Of a stretch of 64,000 nt of DNA, positions 22,246 through 34,184 are shown piece by piece (position 1 is the stretch's first letter; every line of letters starts with the position of its first letter). The notes beneath the pieces were generated by a model. The model did not search any database. It had not been told where the DNA came from and worked only from the letters and a program-made list of their open reading frames with translations. The stretch is taken from assembly GCF_902635505.1 (NCBI RefSeq), contig NC_045430.1:28043564-28107563 (forward strand), written 5' to 3'. Both the position numbers and the translations under genes were made by a program. Source of the stretch: Sarcophilus harrisii. Its lineage: Eukaryota > Chordata > Mammalia > Dasyuromorphia > Dasyuridae.

Positions 22246-22649
22246 ACCTTTTTTTTTTCTTTTTATGGGCATGCAGACAAATTCATTAGCTTATCTGAGG
22301 TTTATGGAACATAACTTAGGAGCTTTGCAGGTGCCCATATAAGCTAGGTGTTTCTACTAGAAAAGTCTTAGTAAAATTCTTTGCTTTACACAATGACAAG
22401 AAATCCAAATCTCCTAATAAGAAAGTTGTCTCTTGAAGGACACCGAAAAATCCAAGGACTGTTATATTGGGTAGTTAATAACATTGACACTAGAAACACC
22501 ATTACCACACTATCAATATGATTTTTCATGATACCCAGTACAGAGTAGATTAAGTAGAAAAGACATTCAATCATTTGGATCTGCCCCAAAATCTGAATCT
22601 TTGGCATTAGAATAAGACATTTCTTTTTTACTTTTGAAAGGGAAATTTT

Positions 22650-22895
22650 TACAAAAATGGAGCAAGCATTTACAAAGCACTTAAGGTTTGCAAAATCTTT
22701 ATATTGGCTTTATATATGGCTATTTTATTCAATCTTGTCAATCCTGTGAGGTAGGGGTTATTATTTCTATTTTGTAAATGAGGAAACTGAGGCTGACAGA
22801 GCTTAAAGGACTTTGCAAGGTCACCTTCCTAATAAGTATATGAATTAGGGTTCCAATTCAGGTCTGCCTTGCTCTGTGACCCAGTGCTCTGTAAA
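22650..22895 (-). repeat. MIR/THER1 SINE, full length
   Basis: AGCACTTAAGGTTTGCAAAA, CTGTGAGGTAGGGGTTATTA, AATGAGGAAACTGAGGCTGA and CAAGGTCACCTTCCTAATAA are in reversed MIR order. Confidence 0.82.
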
Positions 22896-23012
22896 CTTCC
22901 CAATGAGAGTAGAGATCATCTCATTCTTTTTTTTTTTTTTTGGTATCCTTCAGAGGTTCCACAATGCCAGACACATAGTGGAGACATATTAATATTGGTA
23001 GATAGGCTGATT
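22896..23012 (+). mobile_element. L2 LINE 3' end fragment
   Basis: A T run is followed by GGTATCCTTCAGAGGTTCCA and CCAGACACATAGTGGAGACA, the L2 tail. Confidence 0.6.
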
Positions 23013-23329
23013 TTTCAGTTCTCAGCCAGCCAGATATTTGGCATTGGGTTTGTGGCTAAGTCTCTGAAATTTTCTTTTAAAGAAAAATATTGGGAAACAT
23101 TTTGTTAAGGCATATAAAAAAATTGTTTTGCCTTGGTATATCAAGAGGCTGTGTGCGTGTGTGATTTTTTTTCCCCAAAATATTAATCATAAGTCCTAGC
23201 TTCATAGGCAGGAATATCTGAGTGCAAGAGCTGCCTCTGATATATATCAGAGGCTGTGAAACTTGGGCCAAGACCCTAAGGGCAATAAATGGCACAAGTG
23301 GCAGATTATGTGTTGAGAAACACACCCAT

Positions 23330-23515
23330 GAGGTTTTCTACAAAAGGAGAATATGGATTCTAGACTAAGAGAACCCAGATGCAAATCTTGCTTCTGATAC
23401 TGCTTATGTGACATTGAATCAATCTTCAAACTACTCTGCATCTCAGCTTTTTTCTTCTGTAAGGATTAAACTGAGCAGTAGCTTTGTTCCCTTCAAAGTG
23501 TAGATCTAGCTTCTT
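23330..23515 (+). repeat. MIR-related SINE with L3-type tail
   Basis: ATGCAAATCTTGCTTCTGAT, GTGACATTGAATCAATCTTC, TTTTTTCTTCTGTAAGGATT and AAAGTGTAGATCTAGCTT are the body and tail in order. Confidence 0.6.
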
Positions 23516-23674
23516 AAGGTTTTAGTGTGTTCCTTTACTTACCAAATGAAAGGATTAGCTCACAGGTGGATAAAGCCAGGTTGGAAATTGGATTTGAAAT
23601 TGGAAATTTGACTTCAAATTTGGCATTTTTCACACTGAACCATGTAATAGGATAGCAGTGAGTAAAGGATAAAC

Positions 23675-23760
23675 TGTAGTAAATTTATATATATATGCAT
23701 ATATATATAAATAAACATATATGTATAAATATATACATACACACATACATGAATTTGGCA
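23675..23760. repeat. (TA)/(CATA) low-complexity tract
   Basis: Imperfect TATA/CATA units run between a degraded SINE and an L3-type tail (23762-23820). Confidence 0.85.
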
Positions 23761-24009
23761 GCTAAGTTGGACTAAATGGCAAATGAGGTCACTTCCAGGT
23801 CTATGTTCCTATTAATATTATTATATTGTTCAATAACCTATTATTTGGGTTGGGTGGGGTTTATTTGAGACAGAGAAAAGAAAGACATCCCAGGAAGCAT
23901 ATATCTTAGTTCTCATAGGAGTATTTCTATTAGAATGGTGGCAGTGGAATAGGAAGTTGTAGACTAATTTGAAAAACAAAATGAGGATGTTGGGATAAAT
24001 GACATCGAG

Positions 24010-24240
24010 CTGATAGTGTTCAGTCATTCTTTTGGATCCCATTTAGGATTTTCTTGGCAAAGATATTGAAGTGGTTTGCCATTTTTTTTTTCCCATCACC
24101 TTTTACATGTGAGTAAACTGAAGCAAATGGAGTTAAGGGACTTGCCCAGGGTAGTTTAGCTAGAAAATATCTAAGGCCAGATCTGAACTCAGAAAGATAC
24201 ATTTTCCTGACTCGAGGCCCAGCACTCTATTCACTGTTCA
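24010..24240 (-). repeat. MAR1/WALLSI-type CORE-SINE
   Basis: Reversed body: GTTCAGTCATTCTTTTGGAT, GATTTTCTTGGCAAAGATAT, AGTGGTTTGCCATTTTTTTT, GGACTTGCCCAGGGTAG and GCCCAGCACTCTATTCACTG. Confidence 0.88.
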
Positions 24241-24775
24241 CTTGCTCAGGTGGTCCTGACTTCGAATGCTGATAACTATGACCCTGTGGTAATGCAGAGC
24301 TCCATTTGAAAGGACTTAGTGATTAATGGGCAATGTTGAATGAATAAGAAGGAGAAATGGAAGATGGCTTTATGGTTATAAGGATTAATGCCTGAGGCAA
24401 TTGGAGGTCCTTAACTCCCCCTATTAATAATGGAGAAGACAGGAAGAGGAAGTCTAGGGGAAAAAGACAAATTTATTTACAAAAGCTCTAACCTTGACTC
24501 CAGCAGTGATTTGGGGAACTCTGGACATGTTTGCCATGAGACACTTAAATAATGATTTTAAACTTGAGTGAAATGAGTTTGTTCTTTAGTTGAAGCTGAC
24601 AAGTACCTGCCTTTTGTCTTTTAATGTCACTTTTCAGTTTGATTTCCATCTCTACTCCAACATTGGATAGGGAATTTTATCTTTGTGCATCATTAATATA
24701 TCAGTAACCAACCTGAAACTTTTAGTAGATAGGAGAACTACAGCTACACATGATATAGCTTTGAAAATTTTAGCT

Positions 24776-24791
24776 GGGGGGGGGGGGGGGG
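24776..24791 (+). repeat. 16-bp G homopolymer
   Basis: Sixteen consecutive G followed by AGGTGGG. Such runs are prone to length change and may stack as quadruplex. Confidence 0.97.
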
Positions 24792-24884
24792 AGGTGGGTA
24801 TTTTTTAAAATATTTTTGTACTTGAAATGTTTTTTCCCCCTTTTGGACTAGACCTATGATTTCACGCATGTAGAGTAGAGAGCT

Positions 24885-25000
24885 TTTTATGGAAAATGGC
24901 ATTTTATATGGCTCCTGGAGGTCAGGGTCAGCTTTGTCTTTGGAATCCCAGCACTAAGTGGATAGTAGTTCTTTAATAAATTCTTGCCAATTGATTATTA
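24885..25000 (+). mobile_element. L2 LINE 3' end fragment
   Basis: GTCTTTGGAATCCCAGCACT and TAGTTCTTTAATAAATTCTT, then GCCAATTGATT. Confidence 0.65.
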
Positions 25001-25879
25001 TACCTAAGAGTGTTATTTGGTTTTATTTAATCATTTAGAACAAAATTCTTATTTCATTGGCAAAAAGAACTCTAGGTGAGGGATATTCCTCTAACAAGAG
25101 AGACTAGCCAAGTCTTAGAGGCCACGTCTTAGAAAGTCTCCATAAGGAGGGAATGTTTTATTCAGTGTGACGCTACAAGTTTTGAATTCAGATCTTCTTG
25201 ATTCAGAAAGTTTTTCTATCCAATTCACCACTCTACTCCATAGGATTTTTGGGAGGATGAAATACATGTAAAAAGCTTGGCACACTTAAGGGTTATTTAA
25301 ATTATTATGATGCTGACCAGCTTGGCCATCGACAGAGACTTGGTCAGTATCTGTCCTGCCTAAATAGCCAAAGAGTACTTGGCTCCTTTTGTATGTTACC
25401 CAGATTACCAGGTATTGTCGGAGAATGTAGCATCCCTGGGACAGCTTTAGAAAGCTGCTTCTGGCTATTCTGGATTTCACAATTCTGCCTAACACATTTA
25501 GCACCTTAATTGGAAACAAACAGAAAAGCTATTTGAATTGTCTTTAATGTCATTCTATCCAGAGAAGGGCAGGGATAGAAATTAAGCTCCTTCCTTGGTT
25601 GGAGATACATTAATGCTTTTCACTAAAACCAATGTGGGCTCCAATCACAAGCTTCCCATCTTTTGAGTGGGAGATGTGCAACTAATTGGTTATTATCACA
25701 GGCTAATCGGAAGAGTAGAAATAGGAAAATTATATGAGTTACAAACAGTATCTTACACATTAAATGACATGCTTTCTTTACCAGATCATGATTTACAAAC
25801 TGAAATGTTAACAGTTGTTTGGTTTTAAACGCAGGCACATATATAAACATATAGATATACATCTGTGAAATACATATAT

Positions 25880-25882
25880 AAG

Positions 25883-25917
<35 letters not shown>

Positions 25918-25920
25918 ATA
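25880..25920. repeat. (TA)n microsatellite
   Basis: A perfect TA run after AAGAG, continuing into imperfect TATG units. Confidence 0.93.
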
Positions 25921-26224
25921 ACATAAAAAATACATAACTATTTCTTTGTGTCTAAAGGCATCCTCTCCAGATGCCTTATCTCTCCAATAAATTTATCTCT
26001 CCAATAAATACAAACACACATGTATCCATATTAATAGACATTTTAAATACACATATTCTGCATATGGTATGTGTGAGATCAATCCAACAACTTAATTGGC
26101 AATGATAGGGAACTCCTATTGAGGAAATGCCGTCTAACAACATGTATTGATACCAACTCTACTAACTGTGATCTAAGAGAATAAATAGCTTGGAACTTTG
26201 AGACAATAAAGCACCTTGTTCAAG

Positions 26225-26378
26225 AGAGAATATGGGAAGGAGTCCAGATTCTGGAATCTAAGGACATGGATTCAAATCTCACCTTGGATGCTTACTAGCT
26301 GAATGAACTTGGGAGAAATCACATCCTTTCTCTGAGTTTCCATTTCCACATTGGTAAAATGATGGGTTTTGATTCATA
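26225..26378 (+). repeat. MIR-like SINE
   Basis: CATGGATTCAAATCTCACCT, TGCTTACTAGCTGAATGAAC, TGAGTTTCCATTTCCACATT and GGTAAAATGATGGG. Confidence 0.65.
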
Positions 26379-26384
26379 CCTTCT

Positions 26385-26570
26385 ATTTTTCAATTAAAAA
26401 ATATTTCTTTTCTTTGCTCTTCTCTCTCCCACATTCTCCCATAATGGAAAAAAAAATTGAAACAAACATGTCTCAGTGAAGCAAAACAAATTCCTATATT
26501 GGTCATGCTCTGAAATATGTATCTTATTCTGAACCCTGAGTTGGTCACCTGTCACATGGAACCTTTTCAT
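26385..26570 (-). mobile_element. L1 LINE 3' end fragment
   Basis: AGTGAAGCAAAACAAATTCC, TATATTGGTCATGCTCTGAA and CTGAACCCTGAGTTGGTCAC are the reversed far 3' L1 UTR; the same words occur at 3200. Confidence 0.68.
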
Positions 26571-27434
26571 TATCCAAATGATGAAATTAAAGTATATAGA
26601 GATGGATGATCACAAAGATAGCAAGCATCAACAATGGGAATCAAGACATCATCCAATTCCTCAAACAATATGGGTCAGAGAAGAGGCTTCAATTCACGTC
26701 TTTCCTACTCTGGGAGTGGATCCCTAATCCACTATGCCATGCTAATCATTTTTAACATAATAATATCATTTTCTTGCATGCTAACATTATCCAGATTAAT
26801 CCTTTTATCAAAAAATATCCTTCCACTGGAACTCATGATGTTTCTTCCTTTTCACTGCAATTACCACCATTTATGTAGGTTATGAGGTTTAAGTGCTGAA
26901 ATTCCTTTTTTGAGATCTTAACACTGTATAGAGAGCTGTCCCAGGATGATGGACATCCTGACATGCCCTCTACCCATCTTGAGCTACCCTTGCAGGGGTA
27001 TCTGGTCTCATTCTGTCTGTGAGAGAGCTCAGTTGACTTGTCTGGTCCCCTTTCAGGATGGAAAACCTTTTGGTAGACACTAAAAAGCATCATTGGTTGG
27101 GGAAGAGCTGCCTCAATGCTCAGGAGGCATTAAAAATGGGCCAAGAGGAGACAAGCAACAGCTGGTATGCTCTGCTTTCAGAAAGCAGCTGCTGCCAGAG
27201 GTCTTGAGGTGAAATCTGCTTTTAAAAATAGCAGTGAAATTAGGCTCTGTCTCTGAAAGGTAGAAAGAAGACACAGATATGGGGAAATGTGAAATGTGCA
27301 CACGATAATAAATGGAGGGGGCAGAAGTCTTGTTTGGGATCAGACTATTTTTCTGGTTAGAAACAAAAGAAAAATGGGGGAAGGGGTAATAATATAACAA
27401 ACTTGCCTTTTGTACCCCTGGAAAATCATGGCAT

Positions 27435-27840
27435 TATTTTAGATTTGTAGATTTCCAGTTAGATGAGACCTTAGAAGTTCTATAGTCAAACCCCTTACTG
27501 TATACATAAAGCTGTCAAAATTGAGGAAGTCCAGAGAGTTATCCTTAGGTCATATAAATAAAAACAGGTAGAACATGCATCCATGTTCAATGTCTTTGGC
27601 CTATTAGCACATCATCCAGTGAGCAATTACTAACATTGTTGGGCTAACCAGTGATCTGAGAATGTAAACTCTTATAATTTAAGCTTTCCATTTAGGTCAC
27701 TTAGTACAATTTCTTCATTTTACAAATAAGGAAACCAAGGCCCCAAATGATTAAATCTCAAAGGTTTGTCAGAGCTAAGATTTGAACCCTGCTCTTTTGA
27801 ATTCAGAACATTTTCCATTGTTCCATTTTATCTTCCTTTT
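27435..27840 (-). repeat. Two THER2/MIR3-type SINEs in a row
   Basis: The first copy (27435-27625) has AGATGAGACCTTAGAAGTTC and AAAATTGAGGAAGTCCAGAG. The second (27680-27840) has CTTCATTTTACAAATAAGGA, AGATTTGAACCCTGCTCTTT and CATTGTTCCATTTTATC. Both are reversed. Confidence 0.68.
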
Positions 27841-27845
27841 ATATA

Positions 27846-27980
27846 GAGTATCCCAAGTGTCTTGATATGGTTTTAAGCTACTAAAGCTATTTTAACTTTA
27901 TTGTTAATTAAATCCATTTTAGCTTTAAAGCTAAAATAGCTTTAATAGCTTAAAACAGCACTGACTTCTATGTCACCCCA
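27846..27980. mobile_element. 135-bp mariner-like MITE, degraded
   Basis: The segment is flanked by TA at 27844-27845 and 27981-27982. Left GAGTATCCCAAGTGTCTT pairs roughly with the reverse of the right end (TGGGGTGACATAGAAGTC). Inside, GGTTTTAAGCTACTAAAGCT pairs with the reverse of AGCTTTAATAGCTTAAAAC, and TTTTAGCTTTAAAGCTAAAA is a perfect palindrome. It fits the marsupial mariner pattern GTCCCAAAAGTCTT...TTTTAAGCT. The ends are more worn than in the 6861 copy. Confidence 0.68.
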
Positions 27981-27984
27981 TACA

Positions 27985-28195
27985 GGGCTCATACTTATAT
28001 AATGCTTTCTTCTTTACAAAAAGTTTTACAATCATTTTCATTTGTTCCTCCCAACAATCCTATAGAGACTGCTATTTTACAAAGTTATTGAGGATAGCAG
28101 CCTCTAACTTAACCAGGGTAACATAGGCAGACAGTATCTGATGAGGGATTTGAATCCAAATCCTCCTGACTACTGATTCAGCACTCTGAAAAGTT
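27985..28195 (-). repeat. MIR/THER1 SINE
   Basis: ACTTATATAATGCTTTCTTC, CAACAATCCTATAGAGACTG and GGATTTGAATCCAAATCCTC follow reversed MIR order. It directly abuts the MITE. Confidence 0.7.
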
Positions 28196-28924
28196 AATCA
28201 AATTCCTTGTTCGTTTTTTGTTTTTTTTTTTTTTTTAATATGAAATAGCAGCTTCTTCTGGAAGGCAACCAAGCCTCCCTTTGCCTGTGTAATTTTTGAA
28301 ATTAGGAAAACAGAAGCAGAGCTTATTATGTATGAAAATTTCCTCTTACCTGATCTCTGCTGTGAGCATTGATTCAATCTCGCCACTGATGCTATTAGAA
28401 TTAACTTCCTACAAATTATGTTATAGGACAATGAGAAGCAATTAAAATATTGCATTTGCTTCTGAAGAAGCTGATAAAACATTAGACGCTTTGGAAACTA
28501 GAAACTGGAGACTCTTTTCTTGTCCTTTCTCATTGCCATGGGCAGATATTTAAGAATTTCTAAAACTCATATTGTTAGACTCAGGGGAGAAAACCCCCAA
28601 ACTTCCTTCCATTTCAATAGTCTAAAACAAAATGCTTCATATACCTTGTTATCCACAATCTCCAAGAAAGACAGGAGTCCCTGATCTCCATAAAGTCACT
28701 ACCCAAACTTCATTCCAATCAAGATTTCTTCTAGTGAGGGATAGCCCCAAGTATTTTCTTTCCTGTGTGGGAGACAGCATAGTTTACACTTTCTAAATGA
28801 TATTCCAAATCAGATTTTTAAATCTCTAGCAGAAACAATCTTTCCCAGTGGGTGATTTTGATTTCAGTCTGAGAAGCAAAGAAGAATATAATCAGCCTAG
28901 AACTTATTGGCCTAAAATAATAGA

Positions 28925-29170
28925 GAAAAATAACAACGAGCATTTATATAGTCCTTTATAGTTTGCAAAGAGCTTCACAAATAATATATCATTTTATCTT
29001 CAAACAGCCTTGAGAGGTCAAAGCTGTTTTTATCCCCAATTTGGTGGGGGGGACGCAACTGGAACTAAGTGACTTGCCTAGGGTCACACAGCAAGTAAGT
29101 GAAGTCACTGGAATTAATGTTTTCCTAACTCCGTAGTGATGCTCTCTATCCATTGCCCCAGCCAGCCTGC
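28925..29170 (-). repeat. MIR/THER1 SINE, full length
   Basis: GAGCATTTATATAGTCCTTT, AGTTTGCAAAGAGCTTCACA, AGTGACTTGCCTAGGGTCAC and CACAGCAAGTAAGTG. A G run (29043-29051) replaces the usual gap in the middle. Confidence 0.8.
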
Positions 29171-29324
29171 CCCTTCCCTATTTTATAAATAAATAAACTG
29201 TGGAAGACTTGTCCACAGTCATCCAGCAAGTCAAGACATCACTCTGAGATGTCACTGATCCTTTTCAAAAACAACTAACAAGTAGATTTTTGACTCCAGA
29301 TTCCTCCCTCTGTGCCTCGACATT

Positions 29325-29465
29325 CTTTAATCATAGAAGTGTGAAACTACAAATAAAAGGGACTTTGTGGATAGTCTAGGACAATCCCTTTATTTCACAA
29401 TAAGGAAACTGAGTCATAGGGGAGGTTAAGTCATTTCCCCAAGGTTATGCTGGTAATAAATATCA
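29325..29465 (-). repeat. THER2/MIR3-type SINE
   Basis: AGTCTAGGACAATCCCTTTA, TTTCACAATAAGGAAACTGA and GTTAAGTCATTTCCCCAAGG. Confidence 0.7.
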
Positions 29466-29479
29466 TAAGAAAGTTTGAA

Positions 29480-29775
29480 CTCTTTCCACTCCGTCCTCAT
29501 CTTTATTTTTTTGACTTTCCAGTTACCTTCAAGTTAAACCCAAGTGCCATATCTTGCACAGAGACTTTCCGATATCCCTGGCTACTAATGCTTTCCTACA
29601 AAATGAAAATGAATCAATTTTGTACCTACATAGAACTATAGCTGCCATCTTCTACATTAGATTGTAAAACTATTCAAAGGCAAGTATGGTTCATTTTGGT
29701 ATTTCCACCTTGGATACCGAGTTCTTACTACATCATGAATGCTTAATAATTATCTCTTGATCAATGCAATGCCTT
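29480..29775 (+). mobile_element. L2 LINE 3' end
   Basis: TACATTAGATTGTAAAACTA and TCAAAGGCAAGTATGGTTCA, with ending CATGAATGCTTAATAATTAT, are L2 3' landmarks. The open frame at 29447-29641 is part of this element. Confidence 0.65.
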
Positions 29776-29799
29776 CAAGAAGCTTACATTCCAATATAG

Positions 29800-31790
29800 A
29801 CCTTAGGAGACCTGCTTCCCAAACTTTTTATGAAGTCTGTGTGTATGTGGTTTTATTATGATTTGAGGTAATTTTTGACCAAAAGATCTATTTTCCTAGA
29901 ATCTCCTCACAAGTGAGAATTGCATGACTGACTCCGATTACTTCCCAAATCTCTCTGTGTTTTGGTTGCTCTAACTGTAAAATTGAGAAGGTGAGTGTTT
30001 GTCGAAATCCTAAATACCAAATCAGATTCATTTCAGCCCTCATCTTTAATCATTTGGTTCTCTAGTGGTACAAAAACAGTCATTGTTAATTCTTTAAATT
30101 TGAATTTCTTAAATTTAAACAGTTAAAAATGAAGTCAATGAATTCCTTTAAAATATTTTAAGCTAATAGGTCAAAGCAATGCTATTTAAGTGAAAATGTA
30201 TATATATTAACAATTACTCGGTCTCTCTCCCTGAAAAATCTTCTTTTCCTGTGGTAAAATTTCACTCCACTGGTAGGCTAGTATATCTCATGGATCTTAA
30301 CTACTCCAAAAATATGAATGATATTAATAAGGCAAAAGCAACCACTTTCCTATTTGCCTATCTTTGATACTGCTTATGAAGGGATATAATGAGGATAGGG
30401 TGACAGTGGCTTAGTACCAAGCTTCCAACATTTAGAGGGAGCTGAGAGTTAAGAATTCTTTAAACTGACAAAATAATTGATCTTTCGCACCTACTTATTA
30501 GCAAGAATAATAAGCCCTTCTTTTGAAAGCCCTGGAGATCTGCTCTTCATCCAGTCTAATCCTGTCTTCTCCCCATTTGATGGCCTTTCTATTCGTGAGT
30601 AGTAGCATCTTTGTTAACCTATCAGAGTGGTAACCAGTTTCTCCCATCACTGGCCCTTATGCCTTTGGTCTGAAACTTCTTACTGAGTTTTCCCCTCTCA
30701 ATGATTTTTCTTTCTCAGAAATATATTTGATGTCTCTTGCTCCAGGAACATTTGCTACTTACTTATAGACCAGTTAGACATTTCTCAGATGCCGAAAAAG
30801 TGGATGATTTGAGAAGCTAAATTTCAGGAAGATTTACTTTAAAAAAAAAAATTTGGTTTGCCATTTGCCATTTTTTGATTCCCTTCGTTCTTTTGTGTAC
30901 CCTGAAGGCAAGTGAATTCTGATAGATAAAATTACCCAGGCTATTCCTACTACTGGTACCTAATGTTCAGAATCTTGATTTGCTATGGCCTGACGGAAGC
31001 CCAATTTATCACCTGCTAAGGGTTTAGTTGGCAGAGGAGTTGGGGGAGGGAATGGGGAATTTAGGCTGACATAAGCCACTTGATAAATTTCAAATCTGGG
31101 CTTCTGTGACTTTTTGGGATTTAAAATTCTTCTGGCTGCTTGCACACCTGGAGAGAATATCTCCCTGGGCAGGGGAGAGAGGGCCCTCCTCTTCCCTTCA
31201 CAAATCAAATAAATACATATTTATGCCAGAGATATTCTCCACGCTTGGTTGGTCATATGGCAAGGTAAGACTTGTTTTCTACTGAAATCCAAAACGGATT
31301 TAAGGATGTACCAATTTGTCTCTTTCAGGATACAGTGCTTTCTTAAAGGGCATCATTTTTATGCTAATAATGCCCAGACTGGTATATTCTCTGCATCAGT
31401 GTCTGGTGTTTATATTCCAGTCTAAGTGGATATCAAGGAATGGGTGGATGCACCTTACTGCGAATAACTTGAGTTATATGCAATCAGAAATACAATCTCG
31501 TCTTTTCCATTAAATATTTCTTCTCTCCTCTCTGATTTTCAGACCTTAGAGACTAATCCTCACTGTGTTGACAAAGTGCCTACTGGTGGGGACCAGGGAA
31601 CCTTTAAATTTCCACCTCAGGGATTTCTTATTAGCTCAGTTGTTAGATTTAGTGAACTTCATTGTTTGGGGGTTTTAAAAAGCTGATTATTTTTTTCTAT
31701 TTTTTTTTCTTTCTAAGTTCCAGGAGAACTGCTAGTGTCTCAAAATGTAATCCGCAAAGGAAAATGTTTTCCTTGAACAAAACACAATTA
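29800..31790. other. 2 kb repeat-poor DNA, no gene recognised
   Basis: No clear repeats. The 82-codon minus frame at 30960-31208 has no known similarity. Around 31240-31270 a fairly G/C-richer patch ends in GCAAGGTAAGACTTG, which resembles a splice donor but has no supporting frame. Confidence 0.45.
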
Positions 31791-31799
31791 AAGCACCAT

Positions 31800-32078
31800 T
31801 TCCCATCTGTACCCTTCTCTTCACTACCTTGTACCCCAAGCTACTAATGCCCTTCTCTAAAAAAAAAAAAATTGTAAAAATTTATTCTAAAATTATTTCT
31901 TTGTTTATACATTCTTTTCTTTAACAGAATGAAATCTCCTTGAGGGCAAGTACTATTTCTTTGGTGTTTTTGTTTGTTTGTTTGTTTGTTTTGTATCCTT
32001 AGCAGCTAGTACTGCTGGGTGCTTAAAATGTTTAAAAATTCTTGTTGGGTGATTGTTCTATTGGTTGAGTTAAAAAAA
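31800..32078 (+). mobile_element. L2 LINE 3' end with (TTTG)n
   Basis: AACAGAATGAAATCTCCTTG, AGGGCAAGTACTATTTCTTT and TTTTGTATCCTTAGCAGCTA match the L2 tail. A (GTTT)n tract at 31969-31993 has expanded inside it. Confidence 0.7.
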
Positions 32079-32449
32079 AAAAAAAGCTGAAGTAAGAATA
32101 AATGCCTGGATCAGGACAAAAGTTCTACTTGTTCCCTATCCCACCATTCTTTTCAGAAAAGGAAATAAAACTCAGAGGAAAAAGAAGGAATGATTAAAAG
32201 GATTATGACACATAAATACCAGGATGTTACAGGAAATGGGCAAAAGGATGTTTTTCTTGGTCGTTGCTATTGTGTAAATTGTTTTCTTTGTTTTGTTTAT
32301 TTCCCTCTGTCTCAATTCATATAAGTGCTTCTAGGGTTTGTTTGTTTGTTTTTTTGTTAACTAACTTTAGGACACATATGCATTTTAATCAATTCAATGA
32401 CCAATCAGAGCACAGAAGATGAAGTCTGAATCCCTTCTTCTGACCTTAG

Positions 32450-32610
32450 TGGGGTTGAACATGGCCAATTTGTGAATTTATTTTGCTTGACTGGGTATAT
32501 TTGTTATAAGCTTTTACTTCTCTTCCTTTACTATTTCAAGGATAGAAGGTTAGAGGGAATATATTAAGAGGAAAAAAGGGAAGTCAGAATTCATATCTAT
32601 TGAGATATAA
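32450..32610 (+). mobile_element. L1 LINE 3' UTR fragment
   Basis: GAACATGGCCAATTTGTGAA, TTTATTTTGCTTGACTGGGT and ATATTTGTTATAAGCTTTTA match the far end of the marsupial L1 3' UTR. Confidence 0.68.
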
Positions 32611-32634
32611 TCTTGTTAAAGAATGGATAAAAAA

Positions 32635-32760
32635 AGCAGTTATTTAGTGTTATATGCCACGTACTGTCCTAAGCCCCAGGGATACTAATTCAAAAAAAGA
32701 GACAACAACAAAAGTGTCCATCCTAGCAGAGTTAGACAACACTTATAGGGAAATGTTGGT
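32635..32760 (-). mobile_element. L2 LINE 3' end fragment
   Basis: CAGTTATTTAGTGTTATATG, CACGTACTGTCCTAAGCCCC and AGGGATACTAATTC. Confidence 0.6.
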
Positions 32761-33514
32761 CAGAGAAGAATTGGCTCTTGGGATTTGAAAGAACAGTGAA
32801 TAGACTAATAGGATCATTCTTCAAAATGAGGCCATTGATTTAATTATTGACACCCTCCCTTCAAAACATATTGAGTAGATGTCTAGATGACCATGGGTAC
32901 ACCTGAGGTGGCTAGATTTGCTGAGCTCTCTACAATCAGAACAATAATTCCAAAGCAGAGTGGCTTAGCTCCCCCAAAACATGACCTCTGGGAGTCTAGT
33001 ATGGAGAATATGGCAGAGAGACAGATGACAAAAAGATAAATGTAAAAGGAAGTAAATACAAATAACATACAAAGGAAACTTTCTCCACATTGTTCTCAAT
33101 AGCCAGAATGAGTAGGATTAAAGAAAACTATGATTGGCATTTAAACATCTGGCAAATAAAAATTCTCCAGGTTATAGCCAATTACAATTGAAGGTGATCA
33201 AATGTAAGGTAGAAGGATGTCCAATGAGAGGTCAGTTATAGAATGCTTGTATTTGTTCTTAAATCAACTTGGATGATTTTGAGCATGCTTAGAAGGATCA
33301 GATGCTAATTGTTTAATCCCCCTTACATATGCAATGGAAAGACATTTGGGGACTGGAGGTAGGATGAAGTTAAATCCTAGCTAAGCAAGGCAGCATAATA
33401 ATATGATAGTACTACTTTGTTTTACCTAATTCTTAGAAATCACTGGAAGAAAAGAAAAGGAAAAAAAAAAAAAAAACTAACAACTAAACATTCTGTTTTG
33501 TAAGCTACACCAAA

Positions 33515-33672
33515 GATCAAAGAATTGGAAAGAAATTTAGAGACAGTTTAATACAATCCATTTTTTTTTTTCCAGAAGAAGAAACTGAAAACCACAGAGG
33601 AGGAATAGCTCACTCAAGGTCACAAAAGTAGTAATCAATAAAGCCAAGAATCAAAGGCAGATGAAGCTTTCT
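33515..33672 (-). repeat. THER2/MIR3-type SINE
   Basis: AAAGAATTGGAAAGAAATTT, AAGAAGAAACTGAAAACCAC and CTCACTCAAGGTCACAAAAG. Confidence 0.62.
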
Positions 33673-33739
33673 ATATTCCTTTCTTAACAAACCATCTTTT
33701 TATGTATTTGCATTTTATAGTGGGGTGAAGTTATAGGGG

Positions 33740-34142
33740 TATGCATTATTGCTGGCAGAACCCTCAGAGATTATCTGGTCCCATCTGCTAATTATTTTGG
33801 TGGTGCTCACTCAGTGAAATTGTATATCAATCATCATGACTCCATTTGGGGTTTTCTTGGCCGAGATACTGGAGGGTTTGCCATTTCTTTCTCCAGTTCA
33901 TTTTACAGATGAGGAAACTGAGACAAACAGGGTTACCCGGCTAGCAAGCAGCTAAGGCCAGATTTGAATTTGAGAAGATTCATTTTCTTGACTCCAGACC
34001 CATTACTCTCTCCATTGCCCCTAATTTTACAGTTGAAGAAATCAAATCACAAAAGCTAAATGACTTGTCCAAAGTCACATAGGTAGTGTTAGAGTGGACC
34101 TCTAAATTTAGAACTACTGTTCTTTCCACAGTCACAGGCTGC
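33740..34142 (-). repeat. THER2/MIR3-type SINE split by a MAR1-type SINE
   Basis: The outer SINE has its first part at 33755-33800 (AACCCTCAGAGATTATCTGG) and resumes at 34021 (TTACAGTTGAAGAAATCAAA) through GACTTGTCCAAAGTCACATA. Between lies a MAR1-type SINE at about 33815-34020. Confidence 0.75.
33815..34020 (-). repeat. MAR1/WALLSI-type CORE-SINE (nested)
   Basis: CATGACTCCATTTGGGGTTT, TCTTGGCCGAGATACTGGAG, GGTTTGCCATTTCTTTCTCC and GATGAGGAAACTGAGACAAA. A CTAATT motif at both junctions may be the target duplication. Confidence 0.82.
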
Positions 34143-34184
34143 CTCACATCTTAACCCTCTCAATGTTTACATCCTAATCAACTG

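Noticed and set aside
31250-31275. GCAAGGTAAGACTTG as a splice donor
   Set aside because: Good donor consensus, but the upstream sequence has no supported coding frame.
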